A stretch of 64,000 bases of DNA from JAWKIW01 sp041394145 (GCA_041394145.1 JAWKIW010000006.1:62001-126000), one strand, 5' to 3'. Positions 15,606-24,944 are shown, numbered from the stretch's first letter. The notes: a model not told the origin generated them from the letters alone. Numbers and translations: made by a program.

Positions 15606-18307
15606 GCCGTCGTCCCCGGCGCGCGGTCCTCGTCGGTGGCGGGGGTCGGATCCTCGTCGTCCGCATCCGGGCCGACCTCGGCGGAGGCGGCCACCACCCC
15701 CCGGAAGACGGCGTCGGCGGCGCGGCGGGCGGTGTCGGCCGTGCCCGGGTCGACGGCGGCGTCGCCGATCTGGCGGAGCAGGTCGACCAGCTGCTTCACG
15801 TTGCGCACGAAGTCGCCGCCGGAGAGGTCCTCGTCCTCGAGGACGAGGTCGAGGGCGGTGCCCGCCGCCCAGGCGTGGGCCAGGGCGAAGAACGTGGGGT
15901 CGGGTGGCCGGGTGAGGGGCAGGCCGAGTCGTTGCTCGTCGGCCTGCAGGTCGGCGGCGATGACGCCCAGGCGGTCGACCCGCTGGCGCAGCGCCGGCGA
16001 CGGGAACCACGCCGGTTCTGGCGGCACCGGGCTGCGGTGCTCGTAGGTGAAGCAGGAGACCAGCCCGGCGAGGGCCGCCGGATCGAGTCCGTCGAGCACC
16101 CCCTCGGCCAGGGCCTCGGCCACGAGGAGGTCGCTCTCGTGGAACAGCCGGACGAGCCGCTCGCCCTTGGCCGTCAGCGCCCAGCCGTCGAGGTAGCCCC
16201 AGCCCTCGAGCAGCTGCAGGACCCGGTCGAAGCGCCGGGCCAGCGACCCGCTCCCCTCCTGCACCTGTCGACGGAGGTCCTCGACCTCGCGGCGGGCTCG
16301 GTCGGCCCGTCGCAGGGCGCGCAGGTGCTCGGCGAGGTCGGGGCAGGCCGCGACCGGGTGGGCGCCGGCGTCGACCTCGTCGCCGTCCGCCGGCGCCGAT
16401 CGCTGGGCCGTGGCGTCTCCGACGGACGGGGCCGGCGGGCGCAGCCGTGCCCGGCCCAGGCGGTCGAGCACCTCGCGCTGGAACCTGGGCGCACCCGGGG
16501 CGTAGGGCACGGGCAGGTCGACGTGGCCCAGCACGTCGGGTCCGTCGACGAGGTCGTCGCGACCGACGGTGAGGATGCGGCGGGCGGAGGTGAGCAGCCG
16601 GACGCGGAGACCGCCGCCCTTGCGCTCGGCCACGGACAGCACCACGGCGGGGCTGTCCTGGCGGCCGGCGACGGCCAGCACGTCACCCGGTCGCAGGCGG
16701 CGGACCGACTCGTCGGCGTCGCGGCGTCGGGCCGCTCGCTCGGCCCGACGCCGGGCGTCGGCGCGCTCGACGGCGCGGGCGTACGTGCGCACGTCGCCGA
16801 GCTCGCAGGTCGCCGTCGCCTCGAGCGCGGCCAGCCGCTCCTCGGCCCGGGCCAGGCGCGTCTCGAGGCGGACCACCGAGCGGTCGGCCCGGAACTGCGC
16901 GAACGACAGGTTGAGGAGGTGGTGGGCCTCGTCGGGCTGGTAGCGGCGCACCAGGTTGGCGGCCATGTTGTAGGTGGGCCGGAACGCCGATCGCAGCTCG
17001 AACGAGCGGCTGGCCGCCAGCGCGGCTGCGTCGCCGAAGGTGGTCCAGGGCGACCACAGCACGACGGCGTGGCCCTCGTCGTCGATGCCCCGCCGCCCCG
17101 CCCGTCCGGTGAGCTGGGTGTACTGCCCGGGGGTGAGGGCCTCGTGGTGCTCCCCGGTGAACTTCGTGAGCTTCTCGATGACCACCGTGCGCGCCGGCAT
17201 GTTGATGCCGAGGGCGAGCGTCTCGGTGGCGAACACGACCCGGACGAGGCCTTCGACGAAGCACTGCTCGACCGCCTCCTTGAACGGCGGCACCATCCCC
17301 GCGTGGTGGCCGGCGATGCCCGCCTCCAGCCCGGCCAGGAACCCCTGGTAGCCGAGCACGGCGAGGTCCTCGTCGCGCAGGGCGTGGACGTGGTCCTCGA
17401 CGATCTCCAGGATCCGGGACCGCTCCCCCGCGTCGGTGAGCCGCAACCCGGCGCCGACGCAGGCCTGCACCGCGTCGTCGCACGCCGCCCGGCTGAAGAT
17501 GAAGTACAGCGCCGGCAGCAGGTCCCGCGATCGGAGGGCCTCGACCACGGCGAGGCGGTCGGGCGTGAACCACCGCCGCCGGGGGCGACCGCGCCCTCGG
17601 CCGGGTGGCGGGCGATCGGTGCGGTCGAAGCGGGCGCCGTCGGGGTTGGGGTGACCGTCGACCAGCAGGGGCAGCCACCGCAGCTCGTCGGCCAACCGGT
17701 CGCCCGCCAGGAAGTGGTTCTCCAGTGCGACCGGGCGCGCCGTCTCCACGACGGCGGTGGTCGTCCCCCGCACCGTGGTCAGCCAGTCCGCCAGCTCGCC
17801 GGCGTTGGACACGGTGGCCGACAGGCACACCAGGCGGACCTCGGCCGGCAGGTGCACGATGACCTCCTCCCAGACGGGCCCGCGGTAGGCGTCCTGCAGG
17901 TAGTGCACCTCGTCGAGCACCACCACGCGCAGGTGCTCGAGGGCCCCGGACCGGGCGTAGATCATGTTGCGCAGGACCTCGGTGGTCATCACCACCACCG
18001 GGGCGTCCCCGTTGATCGCGTTGTCACCGGTGAGCAGCCCGACCTGGTCGCGGCCGTGCCGTCGCACGAGGTCGTGGTACTTCTGGTTCGACAGCGCCTT
18101 GATGGGGGTCGTGTAGAAGGCTCGGCGCCCCGAGGCCAGCGCCTCGGCGACGGCGTGCTCGGCCACGACCGTCTTGCCCGAGCCGGTCGGTGCCGCGACG
18201 AGGACCGACTCACCTCGATCGAGCGCTTCGATGGCCGCCACCTGGAAGGGGTCGAGGCGGAACCCGTGGACCGGGTCGACCCGGGGACGCACCTGGCCCG
18301 TGCTCAC
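15602..18307 (-). CDS. helY: HelY/Ski2-like DEAD/DEAH-box RNA helicase
   Basis: A 901-residue superfamily 2 helicase. Motif I is APTGSGKT (39-46), Ia is TPIKALSNQKY, motif II is DEVH (132-135), and motif III is LSATVSNAGE. The C-terminal RecA domain has FATETLALGINMPARTVV and QLTGRAGRRGID (motifs V and VI). A long C-terminal region carries the arch-like and DSHCT-like helical domains. This is the layout of actinobacterial HelY, related to Mtr4/Ski2, which unwind RNA 3'-to-5' in RNA processing or decay. It follows tatC with a four-base GTGA overlap, an arrangement common in actinobacteria. Confidence 0.92.
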   Translation of the reverse strand: MSTGQVRPRVDPVHGFRLDPFQVAAIEALDRGESVLVAAPTGSGKTVVAEHAVAEALASGRRAFYTTPIKALSNQKYHDLVRRHGRDQVGLLTGDNAINGDAPVVVMTTEVLRNMIYARSGALEHLRVVVLDEVHYLQDAYRGPVWEEVIVHLPAEVRLVCLSATVSNAGELADWLTTVRGTTTAVVETARPVALENHFLAGDRLADELRWLPLLVDGHPNPDGARFDRTDRPPPGRGRGRPRRRWFTPDRLAVVEALRSRDLLPALYFIFSRAACDDAVQACVGAGLRLTDAGERSRILEIVEDHVHALRDEDLAVLGYQGFLAGLEAGIAGHHAGMVPPFKEAVEQCFVEGLVRVVFATETLALGINMPARTVVIEKLTKFTGEHHEALTPGQYTQLTGRAGRRGIDDEGHAVVLWSPWTTFGDAAALAASRSFELRSAFRPTYNMAANLVRRYQPDEAHHLLNLSFAQFRADRSVVRLETRLARAEERLAALEATATCELGDVRTYARAVERADARRRAERAARRRDADESVRRLRPGDVLAVAGRQDSPAVVLSVAERKGGGLRVRLLTSARRILTVGRDDLVDGPDVLGHVDLPVPYAPGAPRFQREVLDRLGRARLRPPAPSVGDATAQRSAPADGDEVDAGAHPVAACPDLAEHLRALRRADRARREVEDLRRQVQEGSGSLARRFDRVLQLLEGWGYLDGWALTAKGERLVRLFHESDLLVAEALAEGVLDGLDPAALAGLVSCFTYEHRSPVPPEPAWFPSPALRQRVDRLGVIAADLQADEQRLGLPLTRPPDPTFFALAHAWAAGTALDLVLEDEDLSGGDFVRNVKQLVDLLRQIGDAAVDPGTADTARRAADAVFRGVVAASAEVGPDADDEDPTPATDEDRAPGTTA

Positions 18308-19080
18308 GGCGACGCGGCGGCTTCCGCTTCCTTCTTGCGCCGGCGCCGGGTCAACAGCCAGCCGATCAGGATCGAGGCCTCGTAGAAGACGTACATCGGG
18401 ATGGCCAGCGCCAGCATCGAGATCGGGTCACCGCTCGGGGTGATGACGGCGGCCACGACCACGACGACCACGATGGCCTGGCGGCGCCAGCTGTTGAGCC
18501 GACGAGGCGTGAGGACGCCGGCCAGCTGCAGGGCGACCAGCAGCACCGGGAACTCGAAGCCGGCGCCGAAGGCCATCATCATGAACAGGTTGAGCTTCAG
18601 GTAGCTCTCGATGCCCGGGATGATCTCGACCTCGCTGCCGGACACGCCGATCAGGAACTGGATGGCCGCCGGCAGGGTCCAGTAGGCGATCGCCGCGCCG
18701 AACAGGAACAGGACCAGCGCGCTGACCGTGAACGGGATGGCGTACTTCTTCTCGTGGGGGTACAGGCCCGGGGTGACGAACCGCCAGATCTGCCACAGGA
18801 TCACCGGCATGGCGAAGATGATCCCGAGGTACACCGAGGTCTGGATGCGCACGGTGAAGCCCTCGAGCAGGCTCATGGCGTAGAGCTTGGCGTCGGGCTG
18901 GATCTGCTTGTACGGCGCCGTGAGGAACTCGAGCACGTACGGGTACAGCACCCAGCCCAGGATCGTGCCGACGCCGACGCCGATGGCCACCTTGATGAGG
19001 CGCTGGCGGAGCTCGGCGATGTGCTCCCACAACGTCATCCGGCCGGCGTCGAGGGCCGACGGGTCGGGTTGGGCGCTCAT
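18304..19080 (-). CDS. tatC: Sec-independent protein translocase TatC
   Basis: A 258-residue protein with six transmembrane helices. The N-terminal cytoplasmic motif MTLWEHIAELRQRLIK binds the twin-arginine signal. FVTPGLYPHEKKY and a conserved Glu in the third periplasmic region are present, as is ITPSGDPISMLALAIP in the C-terminal half. TatC is the signal-recognition core of the Tat translocon, exporting folded proteins such as the twin-arginine protein encoded at 0.8-2.1 kb. ATG 19080 is the start fitting family length. It lies between tatB and helY in a leftward operon. Confidence 0.96.
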   Translation of the reverse strand: MSAQPDPSALDAGRMTLWEHIAELRQRLIKVAIGVGVGTILGWVLYPYVLEFLTAPYKQIQPDAKLYAMSLLEGFTVRIQTSVYLGIIFAMPVILWQIWRFVTPGLYPHEKKYAIPFTVSALVLFLFGAAIAYWTLPAAIQFLIGVSGSEVEIIPGIESYLKLNLFMMMAFGAGFEFPVLLVALQLAGVLTPRRLNSWRRQAIVVVVVVAAVITPSGDPISMLALAIPMYVFYEASILIGWLLTRRRRKKEAEAAASP

Positions 19081-19102
19081 CGCCGTTCGGGTGGCGACGG
19101 GA

Positions 19103-19471
19103 TCACGCCGCGGAGGCGTCGCCGGTGTCGGTCGGCTGCCCCTCCGGTGCGGCGTCGGGACGCAGGACGGGCGGATCGGACGCGGTGGGTGAGGCCTCGG
19201 CCGGCGCGGCCGGGGTGCCGGGGGTGGCCGGTGTGGCCGGGGTGCCGGGGGTGGCAGGCGGCAGGGACGGCCCGGCCCCACCGGGCGTGGTCTCCTGGTC
19301 GGACAGGTCCATCGCCTGGCGGATCTCCTGCTGGAAGCCGTTCGACATCCGCCGCAGCTCGGCCGTCACCCGACCGACCTTGCGGGCAGCCTCCGGCAGC
19401 TTGTCGGGGCCGAGCACGATGAGCGCGATCAGCAGGATGACCAGCAGCTCGCCGCCACCGACGTTGAACAT
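19103..19471 (-). CDS. tatB: TatA/TatB-family translocase subunit
   Basis: A 122-residue protein: one N-terminal membrane helix (VGGGELLVILLIALIVLGP), a hinge GPDKLPEAARKVG, an amphipathic helix (TAELRRMSNGFQQEIRQA) and a disordered tail with PATPGTPATPATPGTPA repeats. The GPxxLPE hinge is closer to TatB than to TatA, which usually has FGxKKLPE. TatB assists TatC in signal reading, TatA forms the pore. The gene lies 22 bases upstream of tatC. A TAGACT -10 element lies 7 bases before the ATG. Confidence 0.85.
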   Translation of the reverse strand: MFNVGGGELLVILLIALIVLGPDKLPEAARKVGRVTAELRRMSNGFQQEIRQAMDLSDQETTPGGAGPSLPPATPGTPATPATPGTPAAPAEASPTASDPPVLRPDAAPEGQPTDTGDASAA

Positions 19472-19478
19472 GGCGTCG

Positions 19479-19484
19479 AGTCTA
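19479..19484 (-). promoter_or_regulatory. -10 element TAGACT, leaderless type (tat operon)
   Basis: The leftward TAGACT ends 7 bases before ATG 19471. It would drive tatB-tatC-helY and the lipid-kinase-like gene. Confidence 0.4.
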
Positions 19485-19700
19485 CCGATCAGCCCGGGTC
19501 GGGCCCGACGCCAGCGTCGCACGGCGGGCGGCACCGGCACGCTCCGCCTCGGCGCGCACGGCGCCGACGACGTCGGCGAGCCCGGCCAGGGCTGAGGCGG
19601 CGGCCGAGAGCCCGGCCACCTCCCTGCGGAGCCGCACGGTGGCGAGGATCAGGGCGCAGGTGACCAGCACGAGCGCCGACAGCGAGGCGGCGGGCAGCAC
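19482..19700 (-). CDS. Small single-pass membrane protein
   Basis: A 72-residue protein with one hydrophobic helix (LSALVLVTCALILATVRL, residues about 7-24) followed by a short helical segment that could form a coiled coil (REVAGLSAAASALAGLADVV) and a basic tail. No family was recognised. GTG 19700 is chosen because a TACACT -10 element lies 6 bases upstream and the hydrophobic helix begins at once. The gene ends 10 bases before the tatB start, so it may share expression with the tat operon. A role beside the Tat system is only inference from position. Confidence 0.5.
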   Translation of the reverse strand: MLPAASLSALVLVTCALILATVRLRREVAGLSAAASALAGLADVVGAVRAEAERAGAARRATLASGPTRADR

Positions 19701-19706
19701 GGCGCC

Positions 19707-19712
19707 AGTGTA
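19707..19712 (-). promoter_or_regulatory. -10 element TACACT, leaderless type
   Basis: The leftward TACACT lies 6 bases before the GTG start (19700) of the small membrane protein gene. Confidence 0.35.
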
Positions 19713-19746
19713 GGAGCCCGGCCCCGTCAGCTCGGGGCGGGTGGGC

Positions 19747-20076
19747 TCAGGCGAGCTCGCCCAGGGCGTCCGCCAGGGCGCCGTCGTCGGCGAGCAGGGC
19801 GTGGAAGTCGAGCAGGTCGTCGTGGGTGAACGCCGCACCCGTGCCCCGTGGCTCGCTCAGCTCCAGCGGCGGGCTCCACGTCGTGTACGACACCCCCGAG
19901 GCGACCAGCAGGTCGACGGTGCGGGGCTCGGCCGGCTTCACGACGGTCATGGCGCAGATCGGGCAGCGGAACGAGTAGGTCCCCTGGTTGTCCGCCGTGC
20001 ACACCCGCACCCGCACGTCGGCGGTGGTGAGCTCGACGTCCCCGCAATCGCTGCAGCTCGCCCGGATGGTCGCCAT
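19747..20076 (-). CDS. Zinc-ribbon protein of unknown function
   Basis: A 109-residue protein whose first 45 residues form a zinc ribbon: CSDCGDVELTTADVRVRVC and FRCPICAMTVVK supply two CxxC knuckles. The remainder is a short acidic helical region (FTHDDLLDFHALLADDGALA). Such proteins are widespread in actinobacteria without known role; nucleic-acid or protein binding is possible. It is divergently arranged with the phosphodiesterase-like gene. Confidence 0.7.
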   Translation of the reverse strand: MATIRASCSDCGDVELTTADVRVRVCTADNQGTYSFRCPICAMTVVKPAEPRTVDLLVASGVSYTTWSPPLELSEPRGTGAAFTHDDLLDFHALLADDGALADALGELA

Positions 20077-20166
20077 GTGCAAGATTTCGGCACCTCGCCG
20101 GCGGGTCTGTGTAGGCCGTCCGGCCCATTTCGGCCCCGCTGGCGCCGGCGGTGGCGGGGGGCCACG

Positions 20167-20898
20167 ATGGCGGTCGTGCCCACCCGGATCCCCGCGCTGC
20201 GCCAGCCCCCGGTGACCTTCGCCCATCGTGGTGCTCGGGCTCACGCCCCCGAGAACACCCTCGAGGCCTTCGCCCTCGCCCGCCGGCTCGGGGCGACAGG
20301 GGTGGCGAGTGAGGTGTGGCGGACCGCCGACGGGCAGGTGGTCCTCGACGCCACCGGCACCACGGGGGGCCGACTGCGGCGTCGTCCGTTCGCCTCCGTC
20401 GACCGCGCCGAGCTGCCCAGCTCCGTGGTCGCGCTGCACGAGCTGTACGACCACGTCGGCGACGAGGTCGAGGTGGCCCTCGAGGTGGGCGATCCCGACG
20501 CCGTCGCCGAGGCGATCGCCACGGCCCGTGATCGCGGTCCGACGGTCGAGGAGCGGCTCTGGCTGCGCTCGCCCGACCTGGACCTGCTGGCCGGCTGGCG
20601 TCCGCTGTCGTCGCGCGTCCGTCTCGTGCACACGGCCCGCCTGCGGGAGCTGCGACCCGGACCCGAGCCCCACGCGGCCCGCTTGCGCCAGCTCGGGGTG
20701 GACGCCGTGTCGATGCACCACAGCGACTGGAACGGTGGGGCCGTGACCTTGTTCCACCGGTTCGGGATCCTGGCGCTGGCCGAGGACGCCCAGTTCGAGC
20801 GGGTGCTCGCCGAGGTGGTCGACGCCGGCATCGACGGGGTCAGCTCCGACCACGTCGACCGGATGGTGGAGATCGTCGACCGGTTCGGGTCGCGCTGA
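20167..20898 (+). CDS. Glycerophosphodiester phosphodiesterase-like protein, altered active site
   Basis: A 243-residue TIM-barrel-type protein. The N-terminal motif FAHRGARAHAPENTLEAF (catalytic His20, Arg21, Glu29) and the C-terminal end (VDAGIDGVSSDHVDRM) fit the GDPD family. Canonical members then have an ELDV-type metal site and a second His in a VVIHD-type strand. Here the equivalent stretch reads SEVWRTADGQVVLDATG, so the second catalytic His and one metal-binding Asp appear absent. It may have lost or changed activity. ATG 20167 is the used start; a nearby in-frame GTG is possible. Confidence 0.68.
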   Translation: MAVVPTRIPALRQPPVTFAHRGARAHAPENTLEAFALARRLGATGVASEVWRTADGQVVLDATGTTGGRLRRRPFASVDRAELPSSVVALHELYDHVGDEVEVALEVGDPDAVAEAIATARDRGPTVEERLWLRSPDLDLLAGWRPLSSRVRLVHTARLRELRPGPEPHAARLRQLGVDAVSMHHSDWNGGAVTLFHRFGILALAEDAQFERVLAEVVDAGIDGVSSDHVDRMVEIVDRFGSR

Positions 20899-20903
20899 TC
20901 CGG

Positions 20904-21569
20904 TCAGAGACCGCCGAGGCGGCTGAACGGCCAGATCCGGAAGAAGGCCCGGCCCACGATGCGATCCTCGGTGATCGGGCCGATCCACCGGCTGTCGCGG
21001 GAGTTGGTGCGGTTGTCACCCATGACCCACACCGCGTCGGACGGGACCTTGCAGGGATCGGCGGCGGTGCAGGCCCGGGCGCCCTGGGTGGTGGTGACCC
21101 CGGCGGGCAGGTACGGCTCGTCGAGCTGCTTGCCGTCGATGTACACCTTGCCGCCCTCGATGACGAGGCTCTCCCCCGGCAGGCCGATCACCCGCTTGAT
21201 GAGGTCGGAGGTCCCGTCGTTGAGGCCGGCCTCCGGCGGCTTCTCGAACACCACGATGTCGCCCCGGTTGATGTCGTGCATCCGGTAGCTGAGCTTGTTG
21301 ACCAGGACGCGGTCGTTCTTCTCGAGCGTCGGCAGCATCGACTCCGACGGGATGTAGAAGGCCTGCATCACGAAGGTCTTGATGACCAGGGCGACGGCGA
21401 CCGCCGCCACGATCACCACCACCCACTCGACGGCGGACGACAGGCTGCTGCGGGACCGGTGGCCCTTGGGTCGGGCCGGCTCGGCGGACGGCACCGGCGT
21501 CGACGGGTCCGGGAACAGCGGCTGGGGCTGCCCGGCGTCGGGTGGGTTGGCGGCGGGCACCGTGGTCAT
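20904..21569 (-). CDS. lepB: Signal peptidase I
   Basis: A 221-residue type I signal peptidase with a Pro-rich cytoplasmic N-terminus (1-45), one transmembrane helix (about 48-64) and the periplasmic catalytic domain. The Ser nucleophile is Ser77 in PSESMLPTL, the general base Lys125 in DLIKRVIGLPGE, and box E is VWVMGDNRTNSRDSR. It removes Sec and Tat signal peptides. It is convergent with the upstream phosphodiesterase gene and lies left of the paf genes. Confidence 0.95.
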   Translation of the reverse strand: MTTVPAANPPDAGQPQPLFPDPSTPVPSAEPARPKGHRSRSSLSSAVEWVVVIVAAVAVALVIKTFVMQAFYIPSESMLPTLEKNDRVLVNKLSYRMHDINRGDIVVFEKPPEAGLNDGTSDLIKRVIGLPGESLVIEGGKVYIDGKQLDEPYLPAGVTTTQGARACTAADPCKVPSDAVWVMGDNRTNSRDSRWIGPITEDRIVGRAFFRIWPFSRLGGL

Positions 21570-21623
21570 CGAGTGGGGACCCTCGTTCGTGGGTGAGCAG
21601 TGGCACGTCGGCCCGGGTGGAGA

Positions 21624-22583
21624 CTACCGCCCACCTTCGCCGTCGGCGTAGCGGGCCAGGATGCGAGCCGCCGCCGCCGATCCCGCCCCGGCGAGCTCGG
21701 TGGGCGCCTCCACCACGACGGCTCGGGGCCCGAGCCGCACCAGGAGCCGCTCCAGCCAGGGGCGGGCGGCCACGACGAGGGTGACCCGGGCCCGTCCGTC
21801 GCCGAGCTCGGTGACGTCCTCGGTCGGGTACTGCTCGAGGACCCAGCGCACCGACGGGTCGAGCTCGAGGGTGACCCGCGGGTCGTCCGGCGTGGGCCGG
21901 AACGCGCCGAGGACGGGGGTCTCGGCCGGTGGCACGAAGGTGACGTCGGTGGCGGCGGCAGACTCGATGCGGTCGACGCGGAAGACGCGATCGCCACCGG
22001 CGAGGTGGCAGTGGGCGGCGAGGTACCAATGGCCCTGGTCGTGGAACAGCCGGTGCGGGTCGACGTCGCGCTCGCTGCTCTCGTCGCGGCCGTAGCCGTA
22101 GTAGCGGAGGTGGACTCGCCGGTGCCCGGCGATCGCGTCGTGGAGCACCGCCAGGTTGTCGGCCTCCGCAGGGCCGAGGTCGATGTCCAGCCGGTCGGGG
22201 TCGACGTCGAGCACGGCGGCCAGCTTCGCCAGTGCTCGTGCCAGAGGGCCGTCCGGGTCGGCGCCGGGCACGGCGAGCACGCTCCGGCCGGCGGCGAGCA
22301 GCGCCAGGCCCTCGTCCGGGGTCAGTCGCAGGGGCCGGTCGAACGCCAGGGGCAGGTGGACGAACACCCGGTCGTCCTCGACCACCACCTCGACGAGCAG
22401 GTCCGGTGTGTACGGCGCCACGCCCACGAGCTGGACGATGTCGAGGTCGGCGAGCAGCCGGGCGCGGGGCACGTCGAAGCGCCCGCACAGGTCGTCGATG
22501 GGCACGCCTTCCGGACGGGCCGCGACGTAGGGCAGCAGGCAGAGCATCCGCTCGACGGAGGCGGTCGCACCGGCCCGGGTCAC
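21624..22583 (-). CDS. pafC: WYL-domain regulator PafC
   Basis: A 319-residue protein with an N-terminal winged-helix region (MLCLLPYVAARPEGVPIDDL), a WYL core (HRRVHLRYYGYGRDESS, then HDQGHWYLAAHCHLAGG with the family WYL signature, then FRVDRIESA) and a C-terminal WCX extension. PafB and PafC form a heterodimeric transcription activator of DNA-damage genes in mycobacteria and related bacteria. The GTG start overlaps the pafB stop by four bases, and pafA lies just upstream, the conserved pafABC order. Confidence 0.9.
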   Translation of the reverse strand: MTRAGATASVERMLCLLPYVAARPEGVPIDDLCGRFDVPRARLLADLDIVQLVGVAPYTPDLLVEVVVEDDRVFVHLPLAFDRPLRLTPDEGLALLAAGRSVLAVPGADPDGPLARALAKLAAVLDVDPDRLDIDLGPAEADNLAVLHDAIAGHRRVHLRYYGYGRDESSERDVDPHRLFHDQGHWYLAAHCHLAGGDRVFRVDRIESAAATDVTFVPPAETPVLGAFRPTPDDPRVTLELDPSVRWVLEQYPTEDVTELGDGRARVTLVVAARPWLERLLVRLGPRAVVVEAPTELAGAGSAAAARILARYADGEGGR

Positions 22584-23515
22584 GACGCCATCCCCCGCAA
22601 CCAGGTGACGATGTCGTCGCGCAGCTCGGGCGGGGCCAGCACCTCGGCGTGGTCGAGGAAGGTCAGCACGAACGAGCGGAACGCCTCGGGGTTGGTGACG
22701 CGCACGGCGACGACGATCGACCCGTCGTCGCGTCGCTCGACGACGGCGTCGGACCCCAGGTGCTGCACCGCCCACACGGCCTGCTCGGCGTCGACCCACA
22801 GGTGCGCCACCACGGGGTCGCGCTCGCCGAACTCCCACGGCTGAGCCGGTCGGCCGGCCTCGGGTGGCGGCGGTGCCTCGAACGAGCCGGGCGGACCGGC
22901 GGTGACGACACCGTCGATGCGGTCGACCCGGTAGCTCTTGGTGACATCGACATCGTGCTCCCGTCCGGACAGGTACCAGTGGCCGCGCTGGTACTCGAGG
23001 CGGTGCGGATCGACGACCCGCTCGCGGTCGCGGTAGCGGAAGGTGAGGGGCCGTCGGTCGGCCACGGCGCCGAAGACGCGGGCGAGGTTGGGCTCGGCGG
23101 GCAGGTCGGCGAGCGCGACGGGCCCGGCCCCGGTGCTCGCCGGTGACGCGTCGTCGGCGAGGCCCTCGAGCTTGCGCAGCCCGCCGGCGGCACCGGCGTC
23201 GCCCAGTCGCACCAACGACGCGGCGAGGTGCATGGCGGCCAGCTCGTCGGGGGTGAAGCCGGGGTCGCGCAAGTAGTAGTCGTCGCGACGGATCCGGTAG
23301 CCGAGCACCGGCGGATCGCTGCCTGGCACCGGCTCCACCCTGAGCGGGATGCCCATCTCGCGGAGGTCGTCCTTGTCGCGCTCGAACTGGCGGCGGAACG
23401 ACTCCAGCTTGTCGGGGTAGGCGGGGATGCGCTCGCGCAGCTCCTCCGCGCTCAGTGGGCGACTCGTCTCGAGGAGGGTCGCGGTGAGCGTGAGGATCCG
23501 TTCGAGCTTGTCCAC
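22580..23515 (-). CDS. pafB: WYL-domain regulator PafB
   Basis: A 311-residue protein with a winged-helix N-terminus (RILTLTATLLETSRPLSAEE, FRRQFERDKDDLREMGIPL), a WYL domain (PLTFRYRDRERVVDPHRLEY, QRGHWYLSGREHD, SYRVDRID) and a WCX C-terminal region. With PafC it would activate LexA-independent DNA-damage genes. It starts 12 bases after the pafA stop and overlaps pafC, so the trio is one operon. It is not needed for pupylation itself. Confidence 0.9.
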   Translation of the reverse strand: MDKLERILTLTATLLETSRPLSAEELRERIPAYPDKLESFRRQFERDKDDLREMGIPLRVEPVPGSDPPVLGYRIRRDDYYLRDPGFTPDELAAMHLAASLVRLGDAGAAGGLRKLEGLADDASPASTGAGPVALADLPAEPNLARVFGAVADRRPLTFRYRDRERVVDPHRLEYQRGHWYLSGREHDVDVTKSYRVDRIDGVVTAGPPGSFEAPPPPEAGRPAQPWEFGERDPVVAHLWVDAEQAVWAVQHLGSDAVVERRDDGSIVVAVRVTNPEAFRSFVLTFLDHAEVLAPPELRDDIVTWLRGMAS

Positions 23516-23527
23516 CCGCCCCGTCCC

Positions 23528-24885
23528 CTACAGCGACGCGATGAGCTTCTCGACCCGCTCGTCGCGCGACTTGAACGGGTCCTTGCACAGCACGGTGCGC
23601 TGGGCCTGGTCGTTGAGCTTCAGGTGCACCCAGTCGACCGTGTAGTCGCGCTTGCGCTCCTTGGCCCGCCGGATGAACTCCCCGCGCAGCCGCGCTCGGG
23701 TGGTCTGGGGCGGCGTCTCGATGGCCGTGTCGATGTCGGCGTCGACGCACACCCGCTCGACGAGGTCCCGGTCCTGCAGCTTGTAGAAGACGCCACGCTC
23801 GCGGTTGACGTCGTGGTACTGCAGGTCGAGCAGCGCGACCCTCGGATGGCTCAGCGGCAGGTCGTGCCGGTCGCGGTACTGCTCCACCAGGTTGTGCTTG
23901 ATCACCCAGTCGACCTCGCGGTCGAGGGTGAAGGGGTCCTTCTCCAGCTGGGTGAGGCAGTGCTCCCACATCTGCAGGGCCTGCTTCTCCAGCGGGCTGA
24001 GCTCCCGCCGCTCGGCGTAGCGCAGCGCCCGGTTGAGGTACTCACCCTGGATGTCGAGCGCGGAGGCCTCGCGCCCGTTGGCGAGGCGCACCCGCCGTCG
24101 ACAGGTGAGGTCGTGGCTGATCTCGCGGATGGCCCGGATGGGGTTCTCGAGGGTCATGTCCCGCAGCACGATCGACGGCTCCTCGAGCATCCGCAGCAGG
24201 ATCGAGCAGGCCCCCACCTTCAAGAAGGAGGCGTACTCGCTCATGTTGGAGTCGCCCACGATGACGTGGAGGCGCCGGTAGCGCTCGGCGTCGGCGTGCG
24301 GTTCGTCGCGGGTGTTGATGATCGGCCGGCTCCGCGTGGTGGCGCTGGAGACGCCCTCCCAGATGTGCTCGGCGCGCTGGCTGATGCAGAACATGGCGCC
24401 CCGGGCCGTCTGCAGCACCTTGCCCGCGCCGGCGTAGATCTGGCGGGACACCAGGAACGGGATCAGCACCTCGGCGTAGTGGCTGAAGTCGTCCCGGCGG
24501 CTGGTCAGGTAGTTCTCGTGGCAGCCGTAGGAGTTGCCGGCCGAGTCGGTGTTGTTCTTGAACAGGTAGATGGTGCCCCGGATGCCCTCCTCGCGCAGGC
24601 GCTGCTCGGCCGACGCCAGCAGCTGCTCGAGGATCCGCTCCCCGCCTTGTCGTGCACCACCAGGTCGTAGATCGAGTCGCACTCCGGCGTGGCGTACTCG
24701 GGGTGGGAGCCGACGTCGAGGTACAGGCGGGCGCCGTTGGCCAGGAAGACGTTGGACGAGCGGCCCCACGACACCACGCGACGGAACAGGTAGCGGGCGA
24801 CCTCGTCGGGGCTCAGGCGGCGCTGGCCCCGGAGCGTGCAGGTGACGCCGTACTCGTTCTCCAGCCCGAAGATCCTGCGCTCCAT
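23528..24885 (-). CDS. pafA: Pup-protein ligase PafA, one frameshift
   Basis: The N-terminal part starts MERRIFGLENEYGVTCTL (Glu/Asn nucleotide-binding strand of the carboxylate-amine ligase fold) and includes LDVGSHPEYATPEC. After a frame change the rest continues GERILEQLLASAEQRL, LFKNNTDSAGNSYGCHENYL, IINTRDEPHADAERYRRLHV and the family C-terminus. Adding one base to the CCCC run at 24640-24643 gives a full-length protein of about 452 residues, normal for PafA. PafA phosphorylates the Pup C-terminal Glu with ATP and links it to substrate lysines. The intact conservation on both sides argues for a sequencing slip. Confidence 0.9.
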
Positions 24886-24893
24886 CCCGCGAC

Positions 24894-24899
24894 ACGCTA
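24894..24899 (-). promoter_or_regulatory. -10 element TAGCGT, leaderless type (pafA)
   Basis: The leftward TAGCGT lies 8 bases before ATG 24885 and would drive pafA-pafB-pafC. Confidence 0.4.
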
Positions 24900-24938
24900 C
24901 CGGTGCCCGCGACCGACGGGGTGCACGGGAGGGCGCAC

Positions 24939-24944
24939 TATCGT
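24939..24944 (+). promoter_or_regulatory. -10 element TATCGT, leaderless type
   Basis: TATCGT lies 7 bases before GTG 24952, divergent from the pafA element. Confidence 0.4.

Noticed and set aside
19203..19262. Tandem GC-rich repeat
   Set aside because: It encodes the PATPGT repeats of the TatB tail and is explained by the coding sequence.
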